Origin: Accumulibacter sp.
GTDB lineage: Bacteria; Pseudomonadota; Gammaproteobacteria; Burkholderiales; Rhodocyclaceae
Direction: 5' to 3'
Assembly: GCF_023806625.1 (NCBI RefSeq)
Contig: NZ_JAMTDX010000022.1
Coordinates: 1 to 33,230 of the forward strand
DNA length: 33,230 nucleotides
In this document: one piece after another, positions 17,757-27,348 of the stretch
Position numbering within the stretch: the stretch's first letter is position 1
How the letters are laid out: each line of letters begins with the position of its first letter
The notes under the pieces: generated by a model
Told to the model about the DNA's origin: nothing
Databases searched by the model: none
The model's input: only the letters and a program-made list of their open reading frames with translations
Position numbers and translations under genes: made by a program

Positions 17757-19268
17757 CTAGCCAAGGAAGAGCCTGTACGCCGGATTCCCGCTTTCGTTCC
17801 AGCAGGCGTAGCCGAGCTTGTCGAGGAACTGCTCGAAGTCGTCCATCTCTTCGTGGGGCACCTGCATGCCGACGAGCACCCGCCCGTAGTCGGCGCCATG
17901 ATTGCGGTAGTGGAAGAGACTGATGTTCCAGCCGGCGCTCATCCGGCTGAGGAAGTTCATCAGCGCGCCGGGCCGCTCGGGAAACTCGAAGCGGTAGATC
18001 AGTTCATCTTCGATGGCTGGCGAGTGGCCGCCGACCAGATGCCGAATGTGGCCCTTGGCCATTTCGTCGTCGGTCAGATCCAGCGTCGGGTAGCCATGTC
18101 GGCGCAGGTGTTCGATCAGTGCGATCGACTCGGCTCGCGAACTCACCTGGACGCCGACGAAAACGTGCGCCTCGCGCGGGTCGTTGTAGCGGTAGTTGAA
18201 CTCGGTGATGCTGCGCGAACCGATCAGCGAGACGAACTGCTTGTAGGCTCCAGGCCTTTCCGGCAGCGTGACCGCGAAAACTGCTTCACGCTGCTCACCG
18301 ATTTCGGCGCGCTCGGCGACGAAACGCAGGCGGTCGAAGTTGATGTTCGCACCCGATGCCGTGGCGACCAGAGTCCTGCCCCTGAGCTGGTGAGTCCGGA
18401 CATACTCCTTGACTCCGGCAACTGCCAGTGCGCCGGCGGGTTCGAGTACCGCGCGCGTGTCCTCGAAGACGTCCTTGATCGCCGCACAGATTGCGTCGGT
18501 GTCGACGAGGACCATGTCGTCGACGTACAACTGGCAAAGGCGGAAGGTTTCCTCCCCGACGCGCTTCACCGCCGCCCCGTCGGCAAACAGGCCGACGTGA
18601 TCGAGGCGGATGCGCCGGCCCGCGCGCAACGAACGCGCCATGGCGTCGGAATCGGCGGCTTCGACGCCGATGATCCGGGTCTGCGGTCTGAGCCGCTTGA
18701 TGTACGCGGCCACCCCGGAAATCAGGCCGCCGCCGCCGACGCAGCAGAACACCGCGTCGATCGGCCTGCCGTGCTGGCGCAGGATCTCCATGCCGATCGT
18801 GCCCTGGCCGGCGATTACCTCGGGGTCGTCGAACGGGTGGACGAAGCTCAGTTTCTCTGAACGTTCGAGCTCGAGTGCACGGGAGTACGCGTCGTCGTAG
18901 GACTCGCCTGCGAGGATGACCTCCGCGCCGCGCGCCTGAACGGCACGGACCTTGATCTGTGGCGTCGTCACGGGCATCACGATCACTGCCCGGCAGCCAA
19001 CCTTGGCTGCGGCCAGCGCGACTCCCTGCGCATGGTTTCCCGCCGAGGCACAGATCACCCCGTGTCTGAGCCGCTCGGAAGAAAGCCCGGCAATCTTGTT
19101 GTACGCGCCGCGCAACTTGAACGAGAAAACCGGCTGCATGTCCTCGCGTTTGAGCAGCAAACGGTTTCCCAGTCGTTGCGAAAGTCCGGGCGCGGGATCG
19201 AGAGGCGTTTCGACGGCCACGTCGTAGACCTGTGCGTTGAGAATCTTTTCGAGGTAGTCCGTGGGCAT
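17757..19268 (-). CDS. ilvA: Threonine dehydratase, biosynthetic
   Basis: Deaminates threonine to 2-oxobutanoate, the committed step of isoleucine synthesis. The 503-residue protein has a PLP catalytic domain (about 1-320) with K51 in SFKLRGAYNK, SAGNHAQG (75-82) and the phosphate-binding GGGGLISG (178-185). Two ACT-like regulatory domains follow (about 328-415 and 422-503), so feedback inhibition by isoleucine is expected. ATG at 19268 (MPTDYLEKILNAQVYDVA) matches family starts; a longer frame to 19394 is not supported. Length is close to E. coli IlvA (514). Confidence 0.96.
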   Translation of the reverse strand: MPTDYLEKILNAQVYDVAVETPLDPAPGLSQRLGNRLLLKREDMQPVFSFKLRGAYNKIAGLSSERLRHGVICASAGNHAQGVALAAAKVGCRAVIVMPVTTPQIKVRAVQARGAEVILAGESYDDAYSRALELERSEKLSFVHPFDDPEVIAGQGTIGMEILRQHGRPIDAVFCCVGGGGLISGVAAYIKRLRPQTRIIGVEAADSDAMARSLRAGRRIRLDHVGLFADGAAVKRVGEETFRLCQLYVDDMVLVDTDAICAAIKDVFEDTRAVLEPAGALAVAGVKEYVRTHQLRGRTLVATASGANINFDRLRFVAERAEIGEQREAVFAVTLPERPGAYKQFVSLIGSRSITEFNYRYNDPREAHVFVGVQVSSRAESIALIEHLRRHGYPTLDLTDDEMAKGHIRHLVGGHSPAIEDELIYRFEFPERPGALMNFLSRMSAGWNISLFHYRNHGADYGRVLVGMQVPHEEMDDFEQFLDKLGYACWNESGNPAYRLFLG

Positions 19269-19297
19269 GGCATCGACGACGACCGGGTAGGCAGTCG

Positions 19298-19303
19298 ATT
19301 CTA
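19298..19303 (-). promoter_or_regulatory. Candidate extended -10 for ilvA
   Basis: TGTTAGAAT on the minus strand gives an extended -10 with its last base 30 bases before the ilvA start codon. The same motif lies ahead of ftsY. No good -35. Confidence 0.4.
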
Positions 19304-19404
19304 ACAGGCCGGGCGATCTCGGGTGCCTGTTCGCGGGTCGGCCGGGCGTTCCGCAATGGTCCGGGCTGGCCGGTTGGCGAATGGGATGCTGCATTGCGGT
19401 AGGC

Positions 19405-19410
19405 TAGAAT
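19405..19410 (+). promoter_or_regulatory. Candidate -10 for the DUF3683 gene
   Basis: TAGAAT in GGCTAGAATGA, 30 bases before the chosen ATG; this 11-base string is repeated ahead of rpiA. The -35 region is not recognisable. Confidence 0.4.
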
Positions 19411-19439
19411 GAATGCTTTGGTCGTCGCTGAGGGCGAGA

Positions 19440-22400
19440 ATGAACGCACGGCTGCGCGAGATTCCCTACAACTACACGTCCTTTTCTGATCGGGAGATCG
19501 TCATCCGCCTGCTCGGTGAGGAGAAGTGGGCGCTGCTCGAGGAGCTGCGGACACAGCGGATTACCGGTCGGTCGGCGCGAATGCTCTATGAAGTACTCGG
19601 CGACATCTGGGTCGTGCAGCGCAATCCGTACCTCGAGGACGACCTGCTGGCCAGCCGGCAACGGCGCGAGGCGCTGGTCGAAGCGCTGCGTCACCGTCTA
19701 CGCGAGATCGAGAAACGCCGCCAGGGGAACATTCGGGTGCGTCAGCTGATCGACGCGGCGCAGAGCGCGGTCGATGATTTCGCGAGACACTTCGCCGAGA
19801 CGGCCAGACTGCGCGCGAGGGCGATCCGCGTGCTGTCCAGGCACACGCGTCGCGACAACATCGCTTTCGACGGCCTGGCGCGCGTCGCCCACGTCACCGA
19901 CGCCACCGACTGGCGTGTCGAGTACCCGTTCGTCGTCCTCCATCCGGACAGCGAAGACGAAGTCGCACCGCTGGTGCGCGGCTGTATCGAGCTTGGCCTG
20001 ACGGTCATCCCGCGCGGCGGGGGAACCGGTTACACGGGCGGCGCGATTCCGCTGACGCCTCTCTCGGCAGTGATCAACACCGAGAAGCTGAGCCAGATCG
20101 GCGCCGTCGAGGAGATCGTGCTGCCGGGCAGCGAGCTGCGCAGCGCGACCATCCGTACTGGTGCCGGCGTGGTCACCGCCCGTGTCGCCGAGGCGGCGGC
20201 TGTCGCCGGACGAGTGTTTGCGGTAGACCCGACTTCGGCCGAGGCCTCGTGCGTCGGCGGCAACATCGCCATGAACGCGGGGGGAAAGAAAGCCGTCCTC
20301 TGGGGGACCGCGCTCGACAACCTGTTGTGGTGGAAGATGGTCGACGCGACCGGTGAGCTGATCGAGGTCACGCGAATCGGGCACAACCTCGGCAAGATCC
20401 ACGAACAGGGCATTGCTCGCTTCGAGGTCCGCCGCTTGCGCAGGGATGGCCAGACGCTCGATGGCCAGACGGAAATCCTCGACATCCCGGGCGCGCGATT
20501 TCGCAAGGCCGGTCTTGGCAAGGATGTCACCGACAAGTTCCTCGCCGGGTTGCCTGGTGTGCAGAAAGAAGGTACCGACGGCCTGATCCTCGCCGCGCGC
20601 TGGGTACTGCACCGCATGCCGTCGCACACGCGCACCGTCTGTCTCGAATTCTTCGGGCAGGTGCGTGAGGCAGTCCCGGCGATCGTCGAGATCGTCGAGC
20701 ACTTCGGGCCAGGCGGCGCCGGGCGCAAGGCGGGCGTCATGCTGGCCGGGCTCGAACATCTCGACGAGCGCTACCTGCGCGCGGTAGGCTACGCGACCAA
20801 GGCGAAGCGCAAGGGTGAAGCCGTCGGCCGGCCCAAGATGGTCCTCATCGGCGACCTCGTCGGTGAACACGAAGCGGCAGTGATGCGCGCCGCCTCCGCG
20901 GTGGTGCGAATCTGCAATCTCCGCGGAGCCGAGGGCTTCATCGCCGTCGATGCCGAGACGCGCAAGAAATTCTGGCTCGACCGCTCACGGACGGCGGCGA
21001 TATCGCGTCACACCAATGCCTTCAAGCTCAATGAAGACGTGGTCATCCCGCTGCCGCGCATGGCCGAGTACTGCGACGGCATCGAAAGGATCAACATCGA
21101 GTTGTCGATCCGCAACAAGCTCTCGCTGTGTGACGCGCTGACCGTGTTCCTCGGCGGGGAGCTCCCGCTGCACCGCGGCGACGCCGGCCTCGACAAGGAA
21201 ATACTGATCGGCGATCGCCGGGTCGCTGCGCTCGAGGCCGTCGCTGCGGTGCGTGCGCGCTGGTCTTGGCTGATCGGGCACCTCGACGAGCCGCTCGCCG
21301 TCGCCGAGCAATCGTTCGCGGCGCTGGGCATACGTTGCGGCGAACTGAGAAATCGCGCCGCCGAGCCGACGCTCTTTCATCGCCTCCAGGATTACTCGTT
21401 GCGCGTGTCCTGGAAGGATGAACTCAGACCGCAGCTCGAGAACATTTTCGATGGCCTCGTCTATCGGCCGGTGCTGGAGCAGATCACGGCGATCCATCGC
21501 CAGGTTCTGCGCAGCCGGCTGTTCGTCGCCCTGCACATGCATGCCGGCGATGGCAATGTGCACACCAACATACCGGTCAACTCGGACGACTACGGGATGC
21601 TGCAGGCGGCGTACGGCGTCGTCGAAAGGATCATGGATCTCGCCCGCGGTCTCGACGGCGTGGTTTCCGGGGAGCACGGGATCGGCATCACCAAGCTCGA
21701 GTTCCTGGCTGAGGACGAGATTCGCCCCTTCCGCGAGTACAAGGCGCGCGTCGATCCGCAGGGCCATTTCAACAGGGGGAAGCTGCTCCCCGGAGCGGGA
21801 CTCGGCAACGCCTACACGCCGTCCTTCTCGCTGCTCGGCACCGAGTCGCTGATCATGGAGCAGTCGGAGATCGGGAACATCTCGGTGATGATCAAGGATT
21901 GTCTGCGCTGTGGAAAGTGCAAACCGGTCTGCTCGACCCATGTTCCGCGTGCCAACCTGCTCTACTCGCCGCGGAACAAGATCCTCGCCACGTCGCTGCT
22001 GATCGAGGCTTTCCTCTACGAAGAGCAGACGCGACGCGGCGTATCGCTGAGGCACTTCGAGGAATTCAACGACGTCGCCGACCATTGCACGATCTGCCAC
22101 AAGTGCGTCAGCCCCTGTCCGGTGGACATCGACTTTGGCAACGTCTCGATCAGGATGCGCAATCTGCTGCGCGAGCAGGGCCGCAAGCGCTTCGTCCCGG
22201 CGAAGGCAGCGGCGATGGCCTTCCTGACGATCAAGGAACCGACGACGATCAGGCTGGTCCGCCAGACGATGATCCGCTGGGGTTACCGCCTCCAACGTCT
22301 CGCCTACCGGGTCGGACGATCCTTCCGGATCACGCGGAGCCAGACGCGTCAGCCACCGGCGAGCGTCGGCGTACCGCGAATGGCCACGCAGATCATCCAT

Positions 22401-23315
22401 TTCATCAACAAGCCGATGGCCGCCGGATTGCCCGTGCGGACCGCCCGGGCGTATCTGGACATCGAGGATAACCGGATCGTGCCGGTCATCCGCGACGCGC
22501 AGCGGGTCAATGCGGCGGATTACGACGGGGACGCCGTCTTCTATTTCCCGGGTTGCGGTTCCGAGCGGCTATTTTCGCAGGTCGCCCTGGCGAGCCAGGC
22601 GATGCTCTACGAACTTGGTGCGCAGACCGTGCTGCCGCCGGGTTACCTGTGCTGTGGTTACCCGCAGACGGCCGCCGGTGAGGCCGACCAGGGTCAGCGG
22701 ATCACGACGGAAAACCGTGTACTTTTTCATCGGGTGGCGAACACCCTGAACTATCTCGACATCCGGACGGTGATCGTGTCCTGCGGGACCTGCCTGGATC
22801 AGCTCGAGAAGTACCACTTCGAGAAGATCTTCCCCGGCTGCCGGTTACTGGACATCCACGAATACCTGCTCGAAAAGGGGGTCCGGCTCGAGCGATCGGC
22901 CGACACGAGTTATCTGTATCATGATCCCTGTCACGCGCCGATGCGCCAGATGGGCGGGCTCAGGGTGGCCAATGAGATTCTCGGTCAGCAGGTCGAGTTG
23001 TCGGACCGTTGCTGCGGTGAATCCGGCACACTCGCGGTGACCCGGCCCGACGTTTCGACGCAGGTCCGTTTTCGCAAGCAGGAGGAGATCGAGCGCGCTG
23101 CACGCGGTCGGCGTGCTGGTGGCTTCACCGGCAGGATTGCCTTGCTCACCTCGTGTCCATCGTGCCTGCAGGGCCTGTCGCGCTATGAGGAAGACACGGG
23201 CACGCAAGCCGATTACATCGTCGTCGAGATGGCTCGCCGTCTCCTGGGCGAGGACTGGATGGCGCGTTACCTTGCCACGGTTGGCAATGGCGGGATAGAG
23301 CGCGTGCTGCTCTGA
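19440..23315 (+). CDS. DUF3683 FAD-linked oxidase / Fe-S / CCG-domain fusion protein
   Basis: A 1291-residue, apparently cytoplasmic, multidomain oxidoreductase. An N-terminal DUF3683-type region (about 1-130, starting [20 protein letters not shown]) is followed by a PCMH-type FAD-binding domain with [11 protein letters not shown] (191-201) and a D-lactate-dehydrogenase/GlcD-like C-terminal domain ([19 protein letters not shown]). Two [4Fe-4S] motifs follow (C821/824/827/831 and C883/886/889/893), then two CCG domains (CCG at 1071-1073 and 1191-1193) as in GlcF/LutA. It thus fuses GlcD- and GlcF-like halves and probably oxidises a 2-hydroxy acid. ATG at 19440 is preceded by GAGGGCGAG. The substrate is unknown. 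Confidence 0.9.
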   Translation: MNARLREIPYNYTSFSDREIVIRLLGEEKWALLEELRTQRITGRSARMLYEVLGDIWVVQRNPYLEDDLLASRQRREALVEALRHRLREIEKRRQGNIRVRQLIDAAQSAVDDFARHFAETARLRARAIRVLSRHTRRDNIAFDGLARVAHVTDATDWRVEYPFVVLHPDSEDEVAPLVRGCIELGLTVIPRGGGTGYTGGAIPLTPLSAVINTEKLSQIGAVEEIVLPGSELRSATIRTGAGVVTARVAEAAAVAGRVFAVDPTSAEASCVGGNIAMNAGGKKAVLWGTALDNLLWWKMVDATGELIEVTRIGHNLGKIHEQGIARFEVRRLRRDGQTLDGQTEILDIPGARFRKAGLGKDVTDKFLAGLPGVQKEGTDGLILAARWVLHRMPSHTRTVCLEFFGQVREAVPAIVEIVEHFGPGGAGRKAGVMLAGLEHLDERYLRAVGYATKAKRKGEAVGRPKMVLIGDLVGEHEAAVMRAASAVVRICNLRGAEGFIAVDAETRKKFWLDRSRTAAISRHTNAFKLNEDVVIPLPRMAEYCDGIERINIELSIRNKLSLCDALTVFLGGELPLHRGDAGLDKEILIGDRRVAALEAVAAVRARWSWLIGHLDEPLAVAEQSFAALGIRCGELRNRAAEPTLFHRLQDYSLRVSWKDELRPQLENIFDGLVYRPVLEQITAIHRQVLRSRLFVALHMHAGDGNVHTNIPVNSDDYGMLQAAYGVVERIMDLARGLDGVVSGEHGIGITKLEFLAEDEIRPFREYKARVDPQGHFNRGKLLPGAGLGNAYTPSFSLLGTESLIMEQSEIGNISVMIKDCLRCGKCKPVCSTHVPRANLLYSPRNKILATSLLIEAFLYEEQTRRGVSLRHFEEFNDVADHCTICHKCVSPCPVDIDFGNVSIRMRNLLREQGRKRFVPAKAAAMAFLTIKEPTTIRLVRQTMIRWGYRLQRLAYRVGRSFRITRSQTRQPPASVGVPRMATQIIHFINKPMAAGLPVRTARAYLDIEDNRIVPVIRDAQRVNAADYDGDAVFYFPGCGSERLFSQVALASQAMLYELGAQTVLPPGYLCCGYPQTAAGEADQGQRITTENRVLFHRVANTLNYLDIRTVIVSCGTCLDQLEKYHFEKIFPGCRLLDIHEYLLEKGVRLERSADTSYLYHDPCHAPMRQMGGLRVANEILGQQVELSDRCCGESGTLAVTRPDVSTQVRFRKQEEIERAARGRRAGGFTGRIALLTSCPSCLQGLSRYEEDTGTQADYIVVEMARRLLGEDWMARYLATVGNGGIERVLL

Positions 23316-23381
23316 GCGTGGCCACGCCGTAAGCCTGCCTGCGGCCGGCCCCTCCTGGTCTCCCTCAGATCCCGCCGGGTT

Positions 23382-23413
23382 CCCTGGCCGGACCGCCAGC
23401 ACACCGGCCAGGG
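23382..23413. repeat. Perfect 10-bp inverted repeat in the gap before the HIT gene
   Basis: CCCTGGCCGG and CCGGCCAGGG are separated by 12 bases, 67 bases after the DUF3683-gene stop. The stem is very GC-rich but has no T-tract, so it may be a processing or rho-associated 3' structure rather than an intrinsic terminator. The same gap (23316-23537) also opens with the palindrome GCGTGGCCACGC at 23316-23327. No gene is seen in the gap. Confidence 0.55.
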
Positions 23414-23537
23414 GGTTACGGGCTCGTGGGCAACGTCGTTTGCTCTGTGACCTAGTTCCTAACGCCCCCCGACACCCAAGCTTATCGTTCGCCTCACGAC
23501 GGCGCATCAGTGCGTCGAGTCATCGAGGAGTCGGAAC

Positions 23538-23972
23538 GTGGGTGAGCATCCAGGGTTCGAGGATTGTGAGCTGTGCAGATCACCGGGGGGTGAGGTGGTC
23601 TGGGAAAGCGCACTGTGCCGAGTGGTCATGGTCAGCGATCCCGACTACCCCGGCTTCTGCCGCGTGATTCTCAACCGTCACCTCCGTGAGATGACCGATC
23701 TGTCCGCGGCCGAGAGGGTGCAGCTGATGCAGGTCCTGTTTGCCGTCGAGACGGCTGTGCGCGTCCTCTATCAGCCGGACAAGATCAACCTGGCCAGTCT
23801 CGGCAACATGACTCCGCATGTGCACTGGCACCTGATTCCGCGCTGGCGCGATGACCGGCATTTTCCCAACCCCGTCTGGGCAGCTCCGCAAAGACTGCGC
23901 AGCCCGCAGCGCCGGGCGGTCGACGGGAGAGTCCTCGGCGACCAGATCATCAGCGCCCTGCGCACCAGATAG
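23538..23972 (+). CDS. HIT family hydrolase
   Basis: A 144-residue histidine-triad protein with HVHWHL (H94, H96, H98), the nucleotide-phosphate-binding catalytic site of HIT enzymes. The N-terminal C10-x2-C13 pair resembles the zinc ligands of some HIT proteins. HIT members hydrolyse or transfer nucleotide phosphoramidates and dinucleoside polyphosphates; the substrate here is not known. GTG at 23538 has GAGGAG seven bases upstream. A 535-residue gene follows 23 bases later in the same direction. Confidence 0.92.
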   Translation: MGEHPGFEDCELCRSPGGEVVWESALCRVVMVSDPDYPGFCRVILNRHLREMTDLSAAERVQLMQVLFAVETAVRVLYQPDKINLASLGNMTPHVHWHLIPRWRDDRHFPNPVWAAPQRLRSPQRRAVDGRVLGDQIISALRTR

Positions 23973-23995
23973 ACGAGCAAAAAGCAGAAACGATC

Positions 23996-25603
23996 ATGAA
24001 CGCTGTGTTCTCCAGGGTCCCCGCCAACCCCAGGATCTGCGACCTGCAGACCGGCTTCGCAATTCTCGCACGCCTGCCTCTGGCCGACTCTGAAGAGGCG
24101 GTGTTGATCGTCAGTCGTCTCCTCGACGGGCTTATCAAGGCGCCCCCGGCCGCCGAGGTATACCTGCAGTTGCTCGAGCAGACGCGCATCTCCCTCTGTT
24201 TCATCGCTGAAGATTTGGCTCGCCGCTACACGGCCAGGCCCCTGCCCCTGGCCAACCTCGAAGAGGAAGCCTTTCGGCAGGTCGTCGCCAACTGGAGGAA
24301 AGCGGCGCGCGCTTATGCCCATTGCGCACGCCTCCTGACCCCTGACACCAGCACTGCTTACGCGGAGCGCGTGGCGTTGATCCTTCACCGCTGCATCCAC
24401 TACACGGGCATGGCGATCGCCGAGCACCAGCGTGCTCGCCAGGAACTGCCGGCCGGACTGTGGCTGGATCTGCATGGCTATTACGCCAGCGCGGAAGAAT
24501 GGGGTGTGGCCACATTTCCTGTTCCCGACTCTCTGGATTCCCATGGACGCAGCACGCATTGCACGGCCGAATTCGTCAGCCTGCTGCTCGTTGAACTGGC
24601 CAGTCCGCGTAGCCTGTCGCTTCGCCAACTGACCCTCGTCCGCCGCTGGGCCCACGAGTGGGCGCCGCTGGTCGGTGTCCACCCGTTACAGGGCGATGCC
24701 GACGGACCGCCGTTGGTCATCGACCTGATGCACGATTCCGGGGCACACTCGGTCAGCGAGGCGGGATCGCGGGAGAACCTCCGCCGCCTCGACTGTTCTC
24801 TTCTCGCGACGCAGATCGCCCAGGTCAGAACCCGGTTGCAGCAGAAGATTTCCCCAGCCCAACTCGGCCTTGGCGAAGATTGCACGGCTGCCGAGTGCCA
24901 CCATCTGCTCGGTCGCCTGCACAAGCCCTGGGGTCTTCTGCGCATGGGTCGCCGCTTCCGCAGGCACGGCGCTTCCGGACAATCGAAGGTCTGCTACGGC
25001 TTTCCGGGAGTACATTTCCATGTTTCCGGAAGAGAGTTCTCTCAGCCGGGAATTGCCCGGGCTTACTCGCGGGACGAATTCGAAAGCCTTTACGCTTTCC
25101 GCCACATGGTCGACCCGACGCAGTTGCTCGAGGTTCGCCAGGTTCAGCTCGGCGTCAAGCTCGACAGCTGGGAGGTGCTCGATCAGTGTGCCAATGGCTT
25201 CCGCTTGCTCAGGTCGTCGGCCGGGCGAAAGGTCGAGACCGGGCAGCTGATCTCGATCTGTCCTTACGATGGCAGCGCTCACCTTCTCGCTCGAGTCGTC
25301 TGGCTGATGCAGGAGAAGGACGGGGCTCTGCAGGCGGGCGTTTCTGCCTTGCCGGGCAAGCCGCAGGCGGTCGCCGTGCGGACACCGCAGGGGGAGCCCG
25401 GACACACCGACGAGTACAGTCGGGCGTTCCTGCTGCCGGCATTGCCGGCGATCTGCGAAGAGGCGACTCTCGTCCTGCCGCGGGGCTGGTATCATTCGGA
25501 TCGCGTGCTCGAGGTTTTCGTCGACGGTCCGTGCCGCGTCAGGCTGCAGCGCCTGGTCGATGAGGGGGCGGATTTCGAGCGGGTCAGCTTCATTCCTGCT
25601 TGA
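23996..25603 (+). CDS. Conserved hypothetical protein with PilZ-like C-terminal region
   Basis: A 535-residue soluble protein of unknown function. Residues about 1-300 are predicted helical. The C-terminal part (about 390-470: VQLGVKLDSWEVLDQCANGFRLLRS, GRKVETGQLISI, ARVVWLMQEKDGALQAGV) looks like a degenerate PilZ beta-barrel, in which DQCANGFRL stands where D/NxSxxG normally lies. The usual RxxxR arginine motif is not clear, so c-di-GMP binding is only a possibility. It ends with a basic/hydrophobic DGPCRVRLQRLV strand. I recall similar proteins in other Betaproteobacteria but cannot name a function. Confidence 0.75.
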   Translation: MNAVFSRVPANPRICDLQTGFAILARLPLADSEEAVLIVSRLLDGLIKAPPAAEVYLQLLEQTRISLCFIAEDLARRYTARPLPLANLEEEAFRQVVANWRKAARAYAHCARLLTPDTSTAYAERVALILHRCIHYTGMAIAEHQRARQELPAGLWLDLHGYYASAEEWGVATFPVPDSLDSHGRSTHCTAEFVSLLLVELASPRSLSLRQLTLVRRWAHEWAPLVGVHPLQGDADGPPLVIDLMHDSGAHSVSEAGSRENLRRLDCSLLATQIAQVRTRLQQKISPAQLGLGEDCTAAECHHLLGRLHKPWGLLRMGRRFRRHGASGQSKVCYGFPGVHFHVSGREFSQPGIARAYSRDEFESLYAFRHMVDPTQLLEVRQVQLGVKLDSWEVLDQCANGFRLLRSSAGRKVETGQLISICPYDGSAHLLARVVWLMQEKDGALQAGVSALPGKPQAVAVRTPQGEPGHTDEYSRAFLLPALPAICEEATLVLPRGWYHSDRVLEVFVDGPCRVRLQRLVDEGADFERVSFIPA

Positions 25604-25610
25604 GCGCCAT

Positions 25611-25635
25611 CCACCCGGCTGATGGCGCCGGGTGG
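25611..25635. terminator. GC-rich stem-loop after the PilZ-like gene
   Basis: CCACCCGGC (25611-25619) and GCCGGGTGG (25627-25635) form a perfect nine-pair stem with a seven-base loop, eight bases after the stop codon. There is no T-tract, so intrinsic termination is unproven. An ATG in the loop (25622) is in frame with tam, but this structure argues against its use. Confidence 0.45.
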
Positions 25636-25714
25636 CAGCTCACCGACCAGGGCTTTGCGCCGAGGCCTGTTTCAGCGCCCGAGCCGGGCCCGACACCAGA
25701 CGGTGATTGAAGAA

Positions 25715-26476
25715 GTGAGCTGGAATCCCGACCAATACCTCAGATTCGACACGGCACGGCGCAGACCGGCGGTGGACCTGCTCGAGCGGATCACCATGCC
25801 GGTCGTTGCCCGCGCGGCTGACCTTGGTTGTGGCGCCGGCAACGTGACCCGGTTGCTCGCCGCCCGTTGGCCCGGCGCGCAGATCATCGGCATTGATCGC
25901 GACCCGGCGATGCTTGCCCGAGCCGCCGCAGAGCCCTCGGCAATTCGCTGGCTCTGCGCCGATGTCGCCGACTGGCGAGCCGAGGAGCCACTCGACCTGA
26001 TCTTCTCGAACGCTGCGCTGCACTGGCTTCCCGACCATCAGAGGCTTCTGCCGACGCTCGTCGAACAGCTCGCGCCAGGTGGCACGCTGGCGATCCAGAT
26101 GCCGGCAAACTTCGACGAGCCGGCGCACCGGATTCTCCGCGACCTGGCCGGCGAGCCACGCTGGCGCGAGGTGTGGTCCGGCGATTTGATGGGTCGCGTC
26201 CTGACGCCAGCCGAATACCATCGACTGCTGGCCGGCAAGTGCGGCCACGTCGATCTGTGGGAGACGAATTACTGGCACCTGCTGCACGGTGAACACCCGG
26301 TTCTCGAGTGGATGAGCGGCAGCACTCTGGTTCCTTATCTCGAACGGCTCGACGGCGTGGCCGCCAACGAGTTCCTCGCCGTCTACGCGGATCGTCTGCG
26401 CGCCGCCTATCCGTGTAGCGCGCAGGGGACGACGTTGTTTCCCTTCCGGCGAATCTTCCTGGTCGGCCGGCGTTGA
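25715..26476 (+). CDS. tam: Trans-aconitate 2-methyltransferase
   Basis: SAM-dependent enzyme that methylates trans-aconitate, a stray isomer that inhibits aconitase. The 253-residue protein (E. coli Tam has 252) has SWNPDQYLRFDTARRRPA at the N-terminus, SAM motif ADLGCGAGN (35-43), GIDRDPAML, and LDLIFSNAALHWLPDH, all characteristic of Tam. I chose GTG at 25715 because GGTGAT, a good anti-SD match, lies seven bases upstream and the protein then aligns with E. coli Tam; GTG at 25703 and ATG at 25622 are in frame but less likely. The stop abuts the next gene's ATG. Confidence 0.92.
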   Translation: MSWNPDQYLRFDTARRRPAVDLLERITMPVVARAADLGCGAGNVTRLLAARWPGAQIIGIDRDPAMLARAAAEPSAIRWLCADVADWRAEEPLDLIFSNAALHWLPDHQRLLPTLVEQLAPGGTLAIQMPANFDEPAHRILRDLAGEPRWREVWSGDLMGRVLTPAEYHRLLAGKCGHVDLWETNYWHLLHGEHPVLEWMSGSTLVPYLERLDGVAANEFLAVYADRLRAAYPCSAQGTTLFPFRRIFLVGRR

Positions 26477-27256
26477 ATGACGCTTCCCGGCATCGACATC
26501 GCGTCACTTGCAGCGCTGGTCGTAGCCGCGACGTTCGCCGGCTTCATTGATGCCGTGGTCGGAGGAGGGGGGCTGATCCAGATTCCGGCGCTGTTCAGCG
26601 TACTGCCGCACGAGCCCGCGGCGACCGTCTTTGGCACCAACAAGCTGTCGAGTGTGTTCGGGACCGGCAACGCCGCCTGGCGCTACGCCCGGCGGGTCGA
26701 CATGCCGTGGCGGACGACGCTGCCCGCGGCCGTCGCCGCTTTTGCCTGTTCTTATCTCGGGGCGATGGCCGTTTCCTGGCTGCCACCAGAGGTCCTCCGC
26801 CCGCTGATCGTGCTCCTGCTGATCTCTGCCGCGGTCTACACTCATGTCCGCCGCGACTTCGGCACCATACACCAGCCGCAGCACAGTGGGCGGCGCGAGT
26901 TCGCTTACGCCCTGCTGCTGGGTGGAGCGATTGGCTTCTACGACGGTTTCTTCGGCCCGGGAACGGGGAGCTTCCTGATCTTTCTCTTCGTCCGCTGGTT
27001 CGGTTTCGACTTTCTGCACGCTTCGGCGGCTGCGAAAGTGGTCAACGTCGCGACGAATCTCGCGGCTCTGGGTTTCTTCGTTCCGCATGGCCACATCCTG
27101 CCGCTGCTCGGCGCATTGATGGCCTGTTGTAACGTTCTGGGCTCGTTCCTCGGTGCTCACCTGGCGCTGCGCCATGGCAGCGGCTTCGTGCGCAAGTTCT
27201 TCCTCGCCGTCGTCAGCATGCTGATCGCCAGGTTTGCCTACGATACCTTTGTCTAG
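26477..27256 (+). CDS. TauE/SafE family membrane transporter (YfcA-like)
   Basis: A 259-residue inner-membrane protein with about eight hydrophobic segments in two related halves. The first half carries FAGFIDAVVGGGGLIQIP and GTNKLSSVFGT; the second carries GFYDGFFGPGTGSFLIF and ASAAAKVVNVATNLAAL, the classic TauE/SafE repeats. Family members export sulfonates, sulfite or other small anions; the substrate is not evident here. Its ATG directly follows the tam stop, suggesting co-transcription. Confidence 0.92.
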   Translation: MTLPGIDIASLAALVVAATFAGFIDAVVGGGGLIQIPALFSVLPHEPAATVFGTNKLSSVFGTGNAAWRYARRVDMPWRTTLPAAVAAFACSYLGAMAVSWLPPEVLRPLIVLLLISAAVYTHVRRDFGTIHQPQHSGRREFAYALLLGGAIGFYDGFFGPGTGSFLIFLFVRWFGFDFLHASAAAKVVNVATNLAALGFFVPHGHILPLLGALMACCNVLGSFLGAHLALRHGSGFVRKFFLAVVSMLIARFAYDTFV

Positions 27257-27348
27257 ACTTGTCTCGCAGCGACTGGCGTCGCAAAATGCTTCCTTGCCAA
27301 TCGTCGTGGTAACGATGGCGTCACACTCAACAACAGCCGGGGGTCAGA

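Noticed and set aside
25622-25714. Upstream ATG (25622) or GTG (25703) start for tam
   Set aside because: The ATG is in the loop of a stem-loop and neither has a ribosome binding site; GTG 25715 has GGTGAT and fits the family N-terminus.
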